From contig NW_025335641.1 of assembly GCF_004798865.1 (NCBI RefSeq), forward strand, positions 14,978,792 to 15,042,791: a stretch of 64,000 nucleotides of DNA. Reading direction: 5' to 3'. A program made the position numbers and the translations under genes. The notes below the pieces were generated by a model, which was not told the origin of the DNA, made no database searches, and saw only the letters and a list, made by a program, of their open reading frames with translations. Of the stretch, positions 33,799 through 45,300 are shown in pieces; positions within the stretch are counted from its first letter, which is position 1, and each line of letters opens with the position of its first letter. This DNA comes from Varanus komodoensis. Lineage: Eukaryota; Chordata; Lepidosauria; Squamata; Varanidae.

Positions 33799-33933
33799 CA
33801 GACTTCACCAAGATGGTGCCTTCCTGATGATTTAGACTACAATTCCCAGCATGCCTGACCATTGGCTACACTAACTGGGACTTATTGGAGTCAAAGTCCA
33901 AAACATCTGGAAGGGCCAGGTTGAGAAAGTCTA
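33799..33933. repeat. Foldback MITE, about 135 bp
   Basis: The left arm runs CAGACTTCACCAAGATGGTG CCTTCCTGATGATTTAGACT and the right arm is CAAAGTCCAAAACATCTGGA AGGGCCAGGTTGAGAAAGTC. They pair imperfectly over some 40 bp. It is the same family as 24784-24902 and 25848-26005. ACTACAATTCCCAGCATGCC is the usual arm-internal text. Flanking 8-mers agree only weakly, as expected for an old copy. Confidence 0.7.
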
Positions 33934-35079
33934 CCATAAATGTTGTAAATTTTCATTACCATTTTATGATGAGTTTGATTTTAACTGAAACTTGAGATAG
34001 AAAAATGTATTTGTCCAGCTTTAATTATTTTTCTCACAAAGCCGGCAATGTTTAAATTCAGAAAAAGAAAGGAATCGATATTGGGAGTTTAAAGTGCACA
34101 TTAGCTTCTCTGAATAGCAGGAAATCTATTCATACTCACCATTTTTGCATATTCCACAATTATATGATGAGCGCTTCTGCACTGGTAGGAGAAAAATACA
34201 GTCCAGGGAATATTAAAGTTGTTACATAAACTAGATGCTGCAACCATCTATAGCCTCATAATTTTTGCAAGATTCCTCATGGAAATTACGTTGAACAGGT
34301 TGAGTGCACCCAGGAAAATTGCTCTGCACGATGCTCTTTCCTACTTATGGAAAAGCTAAATAATCATACTAATAAATAATACTAAAAATAATAATCTGGA
34401 ATTAGATAAAGAGCAAACAGTTTTTTTCAAAGAACTCTACAAGGTATTACTTAAACAAAACTGAAAACAAAAGGCAAACATAGGAACATAGCAAGCCTTA
34501 ATGCAGGAATCTCACAGCCTGCCAACATGGGAGGCCATAGGATTTTTTGGAGTTCTGTTTCTGAGATCCTGAGCCCCCACCCTGCTTCCTGCAGCTGGCA
34601 TGGAAAGAACTTGGGCAGCTGTCCTCCTCAAGATCACAAATGGACCTCAGAAGATAGAAAAGAGTGGATGCCAGGGAATAGGAATGGGAGGAGGCTGGGG
34701 CTGTAGAGGCACACTGATTCCAGGTGGCATCCCAGCCCTGTTCCCTCACCCTACCCTGGTACTAAATCTTGCTGGGCAAAATAGAAAGGCCATACCCTGC
34801 CCCCAAGTACCATGGCCCTGGGGTTCATTACTGCTGCATCTCACTCCTACCATTGGATGCTCATAACCCTCCAACTTTGGAAACTGTGAGCCTCTGTTGC
34901 GAGATTGGAAGGACTGTGTCCATCACATTTGTGTGTCAGATCAGGATCTCACCTACTTCTTTGGTCTCTTCTCATCCCTTTCCCCATCAGCTCAGATTTT
35001 GAGGCAAGTGAGAAACACGTGATAGGGGTGTACAGAATTTTGCAGGGTGTGGAAGAACTGGGTAGGGAGATATTCCTCT
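33934..35079. other. Unassigned sequence
   Basis: 33940-34440 is AT-rich and repeat-poor and could be conserved non-coding DNA. 34475-34520 has ACATAGGAACATAG text that may be a trace of a LINE tail. Nothing coding is recognised. Confidence 0.35.
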
Positions 35080-35428
35080 CATAATACTAGAACCCAGGGC
35101 CATCCCATGAAGCCAATTCTTCATACAGCACATCACTAAATAGAATTCTCTACCACAAGTTGTCATGATGGTGACCAGTTAGGAGAGCACTAAAAGAAGA
35201 TGAGACAATGTATATAAGTACTATAACTACTTGTCCATAACTACTTGTCATAAACTGTATATGTTAGCACTGTCAGAGGGAGTATGTCTACATAACCATT
35301 TGCAGGGGAACATGAAACAGAAGGGACTATTGTACTCATGTCTGACCTGCGGGCCACTGAGTGAACCCACTGGTGGACTAGATGGACCTTTGTTTTGATC
35401 CAGCATGGTTCTTCTTATGAGGTTAGGA
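35080..35428 (+). mobile_element. CR1-like LINE 3' end, plus strand
   Basis: Text near 35110 (CCAATTCTTCATACAGCACA), 35145 (GAATTCTCTACCACAAGTTG TCATGATGG) and 35365-35420 (GGTGGACTAGATGGACCTTT, GATCCAGCATGGTTCTTCTT ATG) follows the order of a CR1-like ORF2 end and 3' UTR. It is the sense counterpart of the tails at 14434-14600 and 47364-47430. It is diverged, with no open coding frame of note. Confidence 0.65.
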
Positions 35429-37614
35429 AATTTCATCTCGGCTGCTTTCTCCTCGACTCTCTCTTTTTCTAGGTGCCTGTGGGAAAACAGGCAATCTTCA
35501 TTGGCATTTAGCTTGTTGCTTTTTAAAGCCTTCTTCCCAGAGTTGACAAGAGCTCTGTCCTCTCATGGGTCAGGCAGGCACTGCCATAGCAACAGCATAG
35601 CTCCTCCTTTCCCCATCTCTTCTTAACAAGGCTTTCTCCAATTGAGATGCTGACACTGTTGCTGTGGCGACCACTATGGTGGCCAACCACAGAAGTAAAA
35701 GTAACTCATTAGTGGCCATCTTTGGGTTTTCCTGGAGTTTCAGTTATATGAACACTAATGGGGCAGCAGGTTTGACTGCCCAGCAGCCTGGAATTGGTTG
35801 TATACAGTCCTGTGTAAAACCTCTTCTTTCACAAAACTGGATTGTAGATTTATAGTAAAAGAAAATGGGGACACTCTGCTTCACAGATGCTCTGCTCTTC
35901 CAGTTTTATTTGTTCATGCTGAGGTTCAAAACTTGGTGGTAGAGCACTATTGATTTATTGAGAATTATGTTAAACCTTTAAACTGCTGAGTACTTCCAGA
36001 TACTTCTGGGTTCCTCTCATAAGAAAATGGTAGAAGTTTGGCTCTTGGTAATAGGCTCTTGGAGCTGGACTTCATTGGCCTCCCAGATGAAGTTGGGGGG
36101 CCATGGGATGGCACCCTTACAGGGTAGTCCTACTGATCTATACAGAGAAATAACTCCCCTGTATCCATTAGCAACCCACATGGAAGGCTGCATGCTGATG
36201 TGGATCAGGTTGGATCAAGCTGGATCAGGCCATGAGCATTTTCTAGGGATTAAAGGCATGGCATTTTGTCCAATGACGATGTGATATTCACATTCACTAT
36301 GGTTTATGTACCCCACCAGTTTTATGTGTGTTTTAATGAACTTGAGTCTTTAGTACAGGGCAACCTTTAAAAACTAAAATCTAAATTAAAAGTATAGGAA
36401 TCTAAGTAAGTCTGTATCTCTCAGGATTTCTTTCACTTCTTTGTAAGCTGCTATTACACTGATTTATTAGTATTATTTTTTGTAATTTGGGTTTTGATAA
36501 TGGGGCAATATTGTATGTGGCAAAGATTTCCAGCAAGCTATAAGCTTCTATTGCCCCAGCATTAGCAGTAATCCTTCCAGCAGGGTAACAGCTAATTTCT
36601 TGGAAGTCCTTGGCAAGAAGATAAACTCTATGACTTCTGAGTATTTTATGGAAAATACAAAATTAATGACTACAATATTGAAAAAATCCTTTTTATACTG
36701 ATCCAAGGAATATCTCATTTGATCTTTTTATCATCTAGGATATGCAAATAACCTATTAAATACGGTTACAATCACTTTTGTTCTCCAGGGTCTGTATTCT
36801 TATGTTTTATTGCAACAAGAAATATGGCTCATGCCAGCCAAAGGACAGACACTAGTAATTCAGAGAAATGGCCTTTCTATAGTGCTCTTTATGTACTCCA
36901 CAGTTTGCTTGCTTTCCGCTACATTACACCAAATGGCCTTCTTGCCTAGCATCCATTCCTCTTACTTCTTGTTCAGCCAGGGATGATGTGCACGTCAGAA
37001 AAAAACATAAGTGCACCCCGGTTCTCTGATTTCCACCTTGGCATCCTCACTGATTCATCTCATGCATCATATTGCAAGCATTGCCCACCCACCTCCAGCC
37101 CTGCTGCCCTTTTCACATGATAATATGTACATCTTTTCATGCTCAGTGCATAATTTGTACACATTTTAAAATGTGTGCATTTATTTCTCATTGATTAAAG
37201 TGTGTCTGGCTACATGTTACGAATGTATGATCTTGTCATCATCATTTGGCAGTTTGCATGCAAACCTAGAAATGCACAGACTGGCTGCAGATTGCAAGTG
37301 GATTGGTGTTTGGGTCTGGGAAATACAAACTGGATCAAGTCTGGTCACAAAAAAACTGAAATGAACTTCTCCCTAGGTCCAGTGGTTATTATTAGCCCAC
37401 GGCTGTTAGTCCAGCTCTGCTTGGTCCCATCACTCCTTCAGAAAGGGCACAGTTTCCAGTTGCATTTGTGATATCCAGGATGATCTACATCTTAGCCTGG
37501 CGACAGTCTGCAGCATTCTCAGCCATAATCTTGCTTTTACCTTTACCATTGCCTTCTTCCTATCCTGCTTCCTTGTGACTTTAGCTACACAAAAAATGAC
37601 CTGGGATCAGGTTA
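35429..37614. other. Unassigned sequence
   Basis: No gene or confident repeat. 36320-36740 is AT-rich and repeat-poor. 37130-37300 has CATTTTAAAATGTGTGCATT text like the AT-rich dispersed repeat. A small GGATCAGG-type tandem lies near 36200-36230. Confidence 0.35.
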
Positions 37615-37840
37615 TCTACCTTCCCCTATAGATCCCTGTCTGCACTCTAAGAACTGCCTTGAGGCCCTTCTAGAGTTTCCATCAGACTGGCCTTCATGAC
37701 AGACGGAGCCTTCTTGGGAGCTGGCCCAAAACTCTGGAATTCCTTGCCAACAAGCTTGTACTTTGCTCCTTCCACTTTGGGCATTTGGGAAAGCCTTGAA
37801 GACCTTTTTCTTCACTTCTGCTTTAAGTTAGAGTGTCTAA
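37615..37840 (+). repeat. Old L2/CR1-group ORF2 C-terminal fragment
   Basis: The plus-strand frame contains GPKLWNSLPTSLYFAPSTL followed by LEDLFLHFCFKL. This is the conserved LWNSLP...F...L ending of CR1/L2-group ORF2 proteins. Only this end is visible, and upstream text is too diverged to align. It lies next to, and in opposite orientation to, the larger L2 element. Confidence 0.5.
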
Positions 37841-37949
37841 GTTTGCATATTCAGACAAGTTTTCTCAAAGTAAGGTGCACTATTTTCTTTCCAACATTGT
37901 CTAATGTGCTCATTATAGTATGCCTCACTATTATTTGTATATTACTTTT

Positions 37950-38633
37950 TTATTTTTTATTTATGAAATCTGTATGCCATCCAGTTACCAACGTCTCTGG
38001 ACGGCTAACAGCATAAATAAATTGATGACCCACTCTGGCTGCAAATACAGTATTAAAATTCAATATTAAAACATTAAAATATTGATTAAATAAAAAGGTC
38101 TTAACCTGGTGCCAAAAAACATATAATGACGGCACCAGGCAGACCTCTCTGGGGAGCGCATTCCACAGTCTGGGCGTCACCGCAGAGAAGGCCCACCTCC
38201 GGGTACTCTGTCTCCTAACTTCTTTCACAGATGGTTTCCGAAGGAGGGCTTCTGTTGCCAATCTCAGGGGGTGGAAGAGCAAATAGGGAAAAAAGCATTC
38301 CTTTAGGTATCCTGGTCCCAAGCTGTTTAGGGCTTTATAGGTAATAATCAGCACCTTGAATTGAGCCCGGACTTCGATGGGAAGCCAATGGAGCTGATAG
38401 AGTACTGGGGTTATATGAGAATAACTCCCAGTCCCTGACAGCATCCTGGCAGCTCTATTTTGAACCATCTGAAGTATCCAGACTGTCTTCAAGGGCAGCC
38501 CCACGTAAAGCACATTACAGAAGTCCAACTGGGAACTAACCAATGCGTGTGTTACTGTTGCTAGGCAATCCTTCTCCAGGTAGGGATGGAGCTGATAGGT
38601 TAGCCGAAGCTGAAGGAAAGCGCTCCTCGCCAC
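37950..38633 (-). pseudogene. L2-type ORF2 C-terminal region, open frame
   Basis: The 227-codon open frame holds the region C-terminal to the RT: CLATVTHALVSSQLDFCNVL, GLPLKTVWILQMVQNRAARM, THITPVLYQLHWLPIE-like text, KALNSLGPGYLKE, ALLRKPSVKEVRR and RLWNALPREVCLVPSLYVF. The stretch after about residue 185 is 3' UTR read through. It is the longest intact coding remnant of the element but lacks any catalytic motif. Confidence 0.9.
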
Positions 38634-38652
38634 CGCTGTCCTTGGGCTTCAG

Positions 38653-40179
38653 TTAATCAGGCCTCATTAACTGAAATTCACCCATTAATACCTGACCAGA
38701 CGGGGTCATTGGTGTCTCCCCTAAGGGATCTGAATGAATTGTGGAGTCCAGCTCATGACAAATCTGAGCGATTTTCTCCTTGAAGTGCTGGGCAAAGTCG
38801 TCACAGAGAGCCATCGATGGTGGTACAGGATCTTTCTTAGGGCCGGGGTATATCAGCCCATGTACCACTCAAAAAAAGCTCTGCTGGATGGCACTGTGAG
38901 GAGGCAATGGAAGTGGAGAAGAATTTCTTCTTTACCACCCTCACTGCCACATCATAGGCTTGATAATGAGTACGTAAGCATGTTTGGTCAGATTCATCCC
39001 GTGATTTCCTCCATCTATGCTCTAGTCGTCTCCCAACATGCTTCATCGCCCGTAATTCAGATGTGTACCATGGGGATGGACGGGCTCTGCTTGGCAGGAG
39101 AGGACGCTTAGGGGCGATCATATCAATCGCTCTGGCCATTCCCCATTCCACAATTCAACCAGAGCATCAACAGGAGAGCCAGCTTTATCAACCGGAAAAT
39201 CCCCCAGAGTCCTCAGGAATCCATCCAGATTCATCCGGCTCCGAGGGCGGACCATCACAATAGGGTCAGCATCCTTACAGAGGGAAATGCCAGCTCCAAG
39301 TTCAAACCTCACGAGGAAGTGATCTGACCATGACAAGGGAGTCAGACACAAATTCCTCACCCTCAAATCACCCTCTTCCTGCCCTGTTGAGAAAACCAGG
39401 TCCAGCGTGTGACCACATGCATGGGTCGGGCCTATGACATGTTGAGACAGCCCCATGGCCATCATGGAGGCCATGAGGTCCTGAGCTACCCCGGTCAGAA
39501 CAGTCTCAGCATGGAGACTGAAGTCCCCCCAGGACCAACATCCTGGGGGTCTTCAACACCAGGTCCGAGATGATCTCCGACAGCTAAGGCAGGGAATCTG
39601 ATGGACAGAAGGGTGCACGGTACACCAGCAGAATCCCCAGTCTGTCTCGATTCCCCAGCACCAGGTATAAACACTCTAGACCTGGTCTCGAGGGAACAGG
39701 AAGCCCCATGAGGGAAATAGAGGCTTGGTGAATTAAAGCGACCCCCCTCTCCTCTCCTCCGGACATGACTGGTGCTGAACTAGATATCCGGGTGGGCACA
39801 GCTGAGAGAGGGCTCCATCCCCACCCTCTCCTGCCCATGTCTTTGTAATGCAAGCCAGGTCAGCCCCCAAATCCACAATTAAGTAATGGATGAAGGATGT
39901 TTTTTTATGGACTGACCTGGCATTAAACAGCAGCACCGTCAGGCCCAAGGGGCAGTTGATAAGCTTACCCGGAACCTTCTGGTTGGGGGAATAACCAGAA
40001 GGAGGAACAGGTATCAACCATCTGTCCCTCCTTCTTCTATGCCAACATGTTAATCCCTCAAAGCCATTTCTCCCCTTGCCCAAAACCACCCCAATGGTGG
40101 CACCCATGCGCTCCCCAGGCAACCCTATGGAAGCAGCAGCCAGATGTGGAGTCATTAAAACAAATCCAATAAAATACAA
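38653..40179 (-). pseudogene. L2-type ORF2 N-terminal region: endonuclease and linker
   Basis: The endonuclease runs over frames 40179-39733, 39853-39584 and 39474-39118. The linker runs over 39151-38837 and 38868-38653. Frames shift at least three times. Motifs in order are LLFNARSVHKKTSFIHYLIV, ITKTWAGEG, LGNRDRLGILLVYRAP, HACGHTLDLVF, SWSDHFLVRFELG and WYTSELRAMK. The nuclease cannot be made as one protein. Confidence 0.88.
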
Positions 40180-40214
40180 TTAAAATCCTCCAGCCTACCC
40201 ACTACAGAAAACAC

Positions 40215-40500
40215 AAAGTTCCTTGGGCCGCAGCCGACGAGTTGAGCCCACGGCCCCTGCCTGCGCCCTGCCCCCAATCCGGCGCAGCTGCCACCCATGC
40301 CAGGGAGGAGGGGGGCAAGGGTGGGGCCCGCGGAGAACTCGCCGGCACAGGTGGAGGGGCTGCAGGCCAGCAGCGTCCCCGGTCCCGCGGTGGCCACCGT
40401 CTGTTGGAGCAGCAGCGGCGTCAGTGGGCGCGGTGGCGTTTGCGGCGACCAGTCAGTCCCCGGGCAGCGGTGGTGGTGGCGGTGTGAGAGCATTGCTCTA
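40215..40500 (-). promoter_or_regulatory. CpG-rich 5' region of the L2-type LINE
   Basis: About 285 bp of GC-rich, CpG-rich DNA at the 5' end of the LINE, ending abruptly in AT-rich flank at 40500. LINE 5' UTRs carry internal promoters, so this is most simply the element's own promoter region. Overlapping open frames of 80-118 codons on both strands come from GC-rich composition. A host CpG island is less likely because it is collinear with the LINE. Confidence 0.5.
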
Positions 40501-41720
40501 GAAATAGCCAAAACATTATTATATTATGATTACTACCATCACCAACTCTCTCTCTCTCCCCTTCACACTCACACACAAAAACTTAAATCTCTGGTGTCAA
40601 TGCAAAGTGTTCTCACTTGGAAGAGGTTTTATTTGTAAATTTGATAAACTGTTATTAGAATTCAAATGGATCTTCCTCCCCACATATGCCCCCACTAGAT
40701 TCACTAAGGCTGGACACAACAAGACCGATTTATCTGCAGTCTCCATTTAGGGACCATTCAGTTATCTCAACACACATCATACATTTAAACCCCGCTCCCC
40801 ATCTCAGCACTGATAGGAGCTTTGATATATCTCTGTCTGCAACCATTTGAGAACTACTTTCCTTTCTCTTTCTGTCTTTCCCTTTGAATAAAACAATGAC
40901 CATACCTTTCATTCTACTTTGGTTAAGACTTGGCAGCGCTGCCAGAGACCTGGAAACGTTTTTCCCCCAGCTTCCGGCTCACTAACCTTAATCTCTTGCA
41001 AGAGATGTTATGCACACACTGCCTGCAGACTGATGCATACTCTTCCTAGAATAAAACATTTGAGTATTTAGCATGCACAAAGGAAAAAGAAATGAATAAT
41101 GACTACAAGAGTACAAAAGACAGGTGTTTAAGTTCCTGGAAGATTTTTTTTTCTTTTTTGAAAGCTTCCTGCCATGAGTGTTGGCTCAGGGAGGGTGGAG
41201 AGCAATCCTACCATGCAGGAGTTTACAGTGATGTGTTCTTTTCTTGACAGTTTATTCATCAAGGCACTGAATGTCTCCTGGAATCCAGTCTAACATTTGC
41301 TTGTAGTCGTCAGTCAGAATACTTCTGCCATCACTCAGGAATTGGCTTGCCATGATCTGACTTAGTTAGCTGCACAATAAGAAAGAACCTGGAGGATTCT
41401 CAATGCTCTTCACTCTCCGATTTGTGTCTTCTTGTCATTTGTTTCCTACTGCTACCTCAAGCGATAACATCTGATACTTATCATCATAATCTCTCTGGGC
41501 GGGGTTTTGTCATCCCTAGGGTTTCCATTTCCCGTCACGGAAATGTTGCCCAGGCAATATCATTACAGCTCAATTGTTCCAAGCACCACGGAGATCAAAT
41601 CTTATAAGCTGTTTTTTGAGAGGGACACCCTCAATTTGGTTAACGATAATTATTTGAGATCATCATGAAGGAGAGTCACAAAATGCATCAATGATTCTCA
41701 GACTGGGTTAGCTCCACACA
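40501..41720. other. Unassigned sequence
   Basis: No gene recognised. A short (CT)n/(CA)n stretch lies at 40540-40580. The rest shows no repeat I can name. Confidence 0.4.
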
Positions 41721-42335
41721 TCTTATTTATTTATTTCACTTTTATACTCCCCAGTAGCCAAGGCTCTCAGGGTACCTAACAAAAATAAAAACACATAGGC
41801 AAAAAATTATCATAAAGCCACAAAACCACAGCAATTTCAACTAAATCTGCACAGTAGCAGTACAAAAGAAAACACAATGTTGCAACTAAAATTAAACTGG
41901 AGAAATAAAAAGGTTTTCATCTGCACCAGAAAGAATACAAAGTAGGCATCAGGAGCTGGAGTGCCACAACCAATAAGGCCCTTCTCTTACCTCATTTCCG
42001 TTGGAAGGGACTCCTGGAGAAGGACCCCTGGAGGGTCCTCAGAGGTACATATGGGATGCAGCTTTCATTCAGATAACCTGGTCCCAAGCCATTTAGGTCT
42101 TTGAATGTTAATACTGGTACCCTGAATTGGGCCCAGACTTCAACTGGCAGCCAGTGCAACTGGAAGAGGACTGGTGCGATATATTCTCATAAGCCAGTCT
42201 CCATTAACAAACTTGCTGCCCTGTTTTGGATCAGCTGAAGTTTCTGTACCATTTTCAAAGGCAGACCCATGTATAGCACATTACAGTAATCTAAGCAAGA
42301 GGTTACCAGAGCATGATAGGAAACATGGTAGAGGG
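41721..42335 (-). mobile_element. L2-type LINE 3' part, antisense, decayed
   Basis: The tail is at 41721-41790: TCTTATTTATTTATTTCACT then TTTATACTCCCCAGTAGCCA AGGCTCTCAGGG is the reverse complement of CCCTGAGAGCC...GGGGAGTATAAAAGTG plus (AAAT)n. Further up, the minus strand encodes AFENGTET-like, LIQNRAAS-like and GPNSG-like pieces corresponding to GLPLKxVxKLQLxQNxAAxxL and QLxSGPNSG. It is the same clade as the 37.9-40.5 kb element but more diverged, with no long open frame. Confidence 0.82.
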
Positions 42336-45300
42336 AATTATCAGGAACAATTGTCATCTATTGATGGATGTTTCTTGCTAATGATTGCCCCTGCAGCCAT
42401 AATCCAACACCTTATGACACCATGATATTTGGACGTTCACCTTTTGTTGTACAAAATATGCCATGCTATGTTTGTAGCCATTCACATCAAATAACAAACC
42501 ATAACTATGGCAACTCAGATCAGTCAAGGGAAAGATGCAGAAAGAATTTCTGGATGCAACCTGCCCACCACCTCTGCAGGGTGTAATGCGGTCTCTTTGA
42601 TGGTTGCAGTTGTACCAAATGACAGGCCTGTCCCTTTCTCTCCTTGATGTTTGTACAGCTCAAAAGTTGAGTGGGGAGATAATGTTTTCTTACACTGTTC
42701 TTACCAGTTCATGGCCATTTTTCTCACCTACATCCAAAGCAACAACAATTGAAGCCCAGAAAATACTATTTAAAAGGTGTTTCATACTGACCTGTCTGCC
42801 AGAGCATACGCTTGAGAGAAGCATTCTGTCCGAGTATGTCTGCACCAAAGAAGTCATAATAACCAGTTTTCAATTTGGGTGAAGGAGAGAAAGCGGCTAG
42901 AATTCCTGAAATGGGCTAATACAAAGCAATTGACATCTGTGGATTAAGAGGTGGGCCTTGATGGCTACGCAGCTGCTCTGGCTGGATTGTAGTGGAGGAT
43001 TTAGGATCATCCTAACAGAAAAACATCCAGGCCTGGATGTCCACTAAGCATTTGCCAAATCAGGGAAGACTTTTCAATCTACAATGGACAAAATGGAAGG
43101 GAAGGGTTTCACCTGTTCCTCTTCTTCCACCTCTCTTTTCCTCCCAGTGATTCTTGTTCCAGATGTAACATTACCATAGTGCAGGAAAGTTGCACTAGAA
43201 AAGTGGCTGGATATCAGATAAATGGTTTTGAATTGGCTACCTGTGTATTTCTTTGTTTTCTTTGCTTCCCACCACTCTGTATATCCATTTGTAAATAAAC
43301 TTTAAAAATATAGCAATAATATCTAACTCTTCTTAAAGGAACCTAACCCCACCTTGGAATTCCCTACCATTTGGGGAAATGTGGAACAATAATCTTATTT
43401 CTTTGCCTAGTGATCCTGTAAATGGAACAGGAGACAACAAAAAACTGCAGTAACCCCAGGTTTCAAAGCATTTTCAGCCCAAGGGCTGAAGTTCATATCA
43501 AGAAATTCCTGGGACAGCATTCCAGTTGTAGACAGAGCAGAAGGCAGTAGAAGAAAATCCAAAATAGGAACAAATTTTAGCTCAAAGTTTTTACTGCCAG
43601 TAACTTAGAGCCCTTAGAAGAAGCATTTCTGTCAAGCAAAACAAGGAAAGGAATATGAAAAAGCTGAAAGGCTACTAAACTATCACTGGCTGGCAATTAG
43701 GAGAAGACCACTATTTTCCCAAGTACCTTTGATGGTCATTTTCCTGAAATACTGTGTATTCTGTGAGAGTATTTTCCTAATTTGCACAATATTCTCGCTG
43801 ACCCGCTTCCTTCCACAATTAGTTGTATCAGAAAGATCACTCAAATGTGGGTTTCAAAATGGCATTCTGTTGTGGCCTATTAAAAGGTTCAGGGGGTGTG
43901 AACTGGGTCAATCCATTTACAAAACTTGATAGAGTAGATAAGTCTTGGAGGACCCCAACATGCCAGGCAGATAATATTGCAAGAGATGAACCAAACTTAG
44001 GATTAGAAAGCTTCATAACGTTCAGGTCCAGGAGCTGTTGTAGTCAGAGGTACATTTGGAAGGGCTGGTTCTCTCCATAGCCATGACCCACAGAAGAGGG
44101 TAAAAATGTAGGCCATTCTGGAAATCCACCTCAACAAGTACCTTAAAGCAGGATTTTTTAGAAAGTTATTGGATGTTAACTCTTCATTCACCTCATCACC
44201 CCAAATACTTACCATTTCAAAAGAGATAGCTCATGATTTTATATTGCTACTGAAGAAATTCATCTCCATTCCCCATCCTCAAGAGGATTGCTGCTAAATT
44301 CATATAGATTGAGGACTTCTGGGGCGGGGGGTGAGTGGCAGATATTGCCGGCATCCCTGCAAATAAAGAGTTCTAGCACTGCCATTGTGTTACCATCTCT
44401 GCTAATCTTGCTTGTGCCAACCAAAACCCAGCTGGCAACGGTGATGTTAGCCTCTTGTTGCTAATAAGCTGTGATTGCCCATTCATGCCCGGAACCTTTA
44501 AGGCCTGAATCATCCACGCAGGGCTCCTGAATTAGTGTTACCAGGGGACATGATGTGAGGGAAAGAAGCATCCCTGCTGAAGGCTTCTGAACATAATAGA
44601 ACAAAATAAGATACAGTAGCAGAGGTTAATTGCATTAATACAGCTTAAGAACAAAGGCCAGGCTTCTCTCAAGAGCCTTCTAATTGTGTGAGCAGAAGTC
44701 TGACTTTCTCAGTCTCCTCCTTGCATTAGTTCCCACATCCAGAGCTCCAAGGTGTACACAGAGCATGGCCTATAAGAAAAAATTGTTCAACGATCAAATG
44801 ACCATTTGAAAAGCAAGAAGAATGAGCGGCCCAAACAATGGGTGGTTTCATGTAGCTTTTCATCTGCAAAGAAAGAAGCAGAACAATTACACCAGGTCTC
44901 TCACTGCAGAGATGTGCCAAGAGAGAGGCAATTAGAAGAAAGTTTTGCTAATCAACTTACCTTCAGAGCGACCAATCACTTATGCTGTTTGTATGGCCCT
45001 CCAAGCAATTCTACATTCTCTCTCCCAAGCATGGGAGAGAAAATGGGAGAATTCCTTTGAAACAGAAGTCCTTCTATAGCTGTTATAGACAGTACTTTGC
45101 AATCTTGTCCCTGTTTTCAGATGTAGCTTAAGATGGAGGCTTAATGCAAAGATCCACAAATGTAGCCTTTTTAAAAGGCTAAGCTCCCCACCCCTACCCA
45201 CTGGACTTAAAGTTGAGCGATGAAGTCACCTCAGGCAGCACATACCTGGAGATGGCAGCAAGGGGTTGGAGGAAAGTTGTTTATGCCATAAATTAGTCTT

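Larger units (their letters stand above)
37925..40500 (-). mobile_element. L2-type LINE, near full length but RT deleted
   Basis: Minus orientation. The 5' end is near 40500 with a CpG-rich 5' region (40215-40495). The endonuclease follows, with LTVLLFNARSVHKK (about 39930), ADLACITKTWAGEGGD, RRGGS, PSRPGLECLYLVLGNRDRLG (about 39670), a GDFS-like region near 39510 and SDHFLVRFEL (about 39330). Next comes the post-endonuclease linker with SPWYTSELRAMK and FAQHFKEKIAQI. At about 38670-38640 the sequence jumps from FQLMRP to the C-terminal region (ARSAFLQLRLTYQLHPYLEK, LDFCNVLYVGLPLK, LHWLPIEVRAQFKVLI, LWNALPREV). The whole RT catalytic core is missing. The 3' tail (GTTAGCCGTCCAGAGACG...GGATGGCATACAGATT in sense) ends near 37930. 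Several frameshifts are also present. No clear target duplication was found. Confidence 0.92.

Noticed and set aside
40223-40638. GC-rich overlapping frames and a host CpG-island promoter
   Set aside because: The block is collinear with the 5' end of the L2-type LINE, and the frames on both strands reflect GC-rich composition without family motifs.
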